Below, piece after piece: positions 62,785-64,000 of a stretch of DNA of 64,000 bases (position 1 is its first letter; each line of letters begins with the position of its first letter). The position numbers and the translations under genes are program-made. The DNA is from Pleomorphomonas sp. (lineage in GTDB: Bacteria > Pseudomonadota > Alphaproteobacteria > Rhizobiales > Pleomorphomonadaceae), in contig JARKNW010000032.1 of assembly GCA_029976075.1 (NCBI GenBank), positions 28,746 to 92,745 of the forward strand. Reading direction: 5' to 3'. The notes under the pieces were generated by a model that saw only the letters and a list, made by a program, of their open reading frames with translations, was not told the origin of the DNA and did not search any database.

Positions 62785-63591
62785 TCAAACGCCCCGGATC
62801 ACCGCGTTTGCCTCAAGGCCGGCAAGATCAAGAGCGTAAAGCGCGTCGCAAAGTTCCTGCGGCAGGAAGCCCGGCCCCTTGACGCGCTTGCCGGCGATGG
62901 CGCCGGCCGCCGCGTAGGTGGCGAGTGCCGCTATCGTTCCCTCAAAGGCCGGAGCAACCGCGACGAACGCACCGACGAGACCGGTCAATGAACAGCCGAG
63001 CGCCGTCGAAAGCGGCATCAGTTCATGGCCCCCCTCGATCGCGACGGTGCGAGTGCCGTCGGTGACATAATCGATCTCGCCGGTGACCGCGACCACCGCT
63101 CCGCTCGACCGCGCAAGCGCGATGGCGCTATCGAGAGCGGCATTGGAACTTGCAGAGCTGTCGACTCCCTTCGAGGCAAGGCCGGCGACACCAGAAAGCG
63201 CCATGATCTCCGATGCGTTGCCGCGGATCACCGTTGGCCCCATGGCAACGAGATCGGCGGCTGCCGTGTTGCGCAGACGTGTCGCGCCGACGGCTACAGG
63301 ATCAAACACGATCGGCTTACCTGCTGCCTTGTAAACGCTGGCTGCGAGCTTCATGCCGGCGATCCAATCGGACGACAGCGTCCCGATGTTGAGCGTCAGC
63401 GCGCGGGCGATGTGGCCGAAATCCTCGACCTCGTCCATGGAGTGGACCATCGCCGGCGATGCGCCCGCAGCGAGCAGCACGTTGGCGGCAATGCTCATTG
63501 CCACGAAGTTGGTGATGTTGTGCACGAGTGGACGTTCGCTGCGCACCTTCTCATGAAGGGCATGAACGTCGGCTAGCGTCAGGGTGGTCAT
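62785..63591 (-). CDS. thiM: Hydroxyethylthiazole kinase
   Basis: A 268-residue enzyme that phosphorylates 4-methyl-5-(2-hydroxyethyl)thiazole in thiamine salvage. Motifs: PLVHNITNFVAMSIAANVLL, GASPAMVHSMDEVEDF, KPIVFDPVAVGATRLRN, VIRGNASEIMALSG and the phosphate-binding ALGCSLTGLVGAFVAVAP. The start at 63591 follows the TPP riboswitch and GGAG; the longer frame through the riboswitch is false. No thiD, thiE or thiazole transporter gene follows, so it is transcribed alone. Other thiamine genes must be elsewhere. Confidence 0.95.
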   Translation of the reverse strand: MTTLTLADVHALHEKVRSERPLVHNITNFVAMSIAANVLLAAGASPAMVHSMDEVEDFGHIARALTLNIGTLSSDWIAGMKLAASVYKAAGKPIVFDPVAVGATRLRNTAAADLVAMGPTVIRGNASEIMALSGVAGLASKGVDSSASSNAALDSAIALARSSGAVVAVTGEIDYVTDGTRTVAIEGGHELMPLSTALGCSLTGLVGAFVAVAPAFEGTIAALATYAAAGAIAGKRVKGPGFLPQELCDALYALDLAGLEANAVIRGV

Positions 63592-63662
63592 CGCGGGCTC
63601 CTTGCGAAGATCGCCCGCGGACAAGAAGACGTGTGGCTCCCGGACCTGCCGGGCCGCTCGCC

Positions 63663-63746
63663 TCACTCCCTCCGCCGGCATGATCCGGATCAGGTTGGTG
63701 GGGTTGGATCGCTCCTCTCCGTCCGGTCGAGCCGGACACCCCCTTG
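63663..63746 (-). ncRNA. TPP riboswitch upstream of thiM
   Basis: On the minus strand the parts of a thi-box appear in order: GGGGGTGTCCGG, a variable stem, AACCTGATCCGGATCATGCC and GGCGGAGGGA. The conserved CTGATCCGGAT-like core and the pairing arms are clear. It binds thiamine pyrophosphate and shuts off thiM when the vitamin is plentiful. The distance to the ATG (about 70 bases) allows translation control. Confidence 0.92.
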
Positions 63747-63854
63747 AGACGTCTCCAGCATAGGCGGGGGGGAGAATGAGTGCAAGCCAAGAGCCCAAAT
63801 GGCCGGCCGGCCCGATGTGGGCAACTTGGAGAGGACTGACCGGCACGGTGCCTG

Positions 63855-64000
63855 TCAGCCTGCGTCCTCGTCCAGCATCTCGTGAACTGCCGCAAGCAGG
63901 AACTCGTCCTGGTAATGCCCGGCGGCGAAGGAAAGCCCGACCGGGCAACCATCTACAGTCAACAATGGAGCGGATACTTCCGGCAGACGTCCAACCCCGG
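63855..64000 (-). CDS. Amidase, C-terminal end (partial)
   Basis: The right edge cuts this gene; about 47 residues remain. GRLPEVSAPLLTVDGCPVGL followed by SFAAGHYQDEFLL matches the C-terminal end of amidase-signature enzymes. It ends with a TGA at 63855-63857. The catalytic Ser-cisSer-Lys region is outside the window. It lies upstream of the riboswitch on the same strand. Confidence 0.75.
   Translation of the reverse strand, partial: GVGRLPEVSAPLLTVDGCPVGLSFAAGHYQDEFLLAAVHEMLDEDAG

Noticed and set aside
62785..63948. Extended thiM frame of 387 codons
   Set aside because: The first 119 codons cover the TPP riboswitch and read as random sequence. The family start is at 63591.
1..64000. Mobile elements, prophage, CRISPR arrays, tRNA or rRNA genes
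   Set aside because: No transposase, integrase, repeat-spacer pattern, cloverleaf or rRNA sequence was recognised by eye. A tRNA search tool would be needed to rule out a tRNA fully.

Overview
The window looks like chromosomal DNA from a GC-rich alphaproteobacterium, most probably of the order Hyphomicrobiales (Rhizobiales). The signs are a complete PhyR-NepR-EcfG general stress response locus with EcfG-type promoters, rhizobial-style rhaRSTPQ sugar uptake, an IolC kinase fused to a DUF2090 domain, a PraR-like XRE regulator and FtrABCD iron uptake. I saw no rRNA, tRNA, transposase, integrase, phage gene or CRISPR array. The right end cuts an amidase gene, and a short reading-frame tail lies at the left end.

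Layout. 0-3.6 kb: a LysR regulator with a small downstream gene, a tandem-GNAT protein coupled to an 80-residue protein, and a PraR-like regulator. 3.9-7.8 kb: a two-domain glycosyltransferase and a GH130 phosphorylase/hydrolase with overlapping ends, with a possible stress promoter upstream. 8.2-10.6 kb: a large chemoreceptor. 10.9-27.2 kb: a myo-inositol regulon made of mmsA/iolA, iolB, iolD, iolC, two IolR-like RpiR regulators, iolG, iolE, a second Gfo/Idh dehydrogenase and a CUT2-type ABC importer. Operator-like GGAA-N6-TTCC sites recur in its promoter regions. 27.7-32.0 kb: a metQNI methionine importer and a divergent FAD amine oxidase-like gene. 32.1-35.6 kb: ferrous iron uptake (ftrABC with ftrD divergent) around two AT-rich dyads.

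35.8-46.7 kb is a stress and signalling block. It holds small membrane proteins, a zinc-ribbon metallopeptidase, a CHASE3 histidine kinase with two response-regulator partners, a DUF883/holin-like pair, an AI-2E-type permease and the nepR-ecfG / phyR core. Close matches to the EcfG promoter (GGAAC-N16/17-CGTT) lie upstream of at least four transcription units here. Next to phyR is an HWE-family sensor that has lost its N-box Asn and its HWE Glu, so it may be a pseudokinase. 46.6-56.7 kb: an L-rhamnose regulon (rhaADRSTPQK plus rhaM) that joins a rhizobial-type transporter and kinase to an enterobacterial-type isomerase and aldolase. 56.9-64 kb: a TetR regulator divergent from an HlyD/two-permease exporter without an ATPase gene, a Kef-type antiporter, thiM behind a TPP riboswitch, and the partial amidase.

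In function, the window is a set of sugar and polyol catabolic regulons (inositol, rhamnose), nutrient importers (methionine, iron) and the master general stress response switch with some of its likely local targets.
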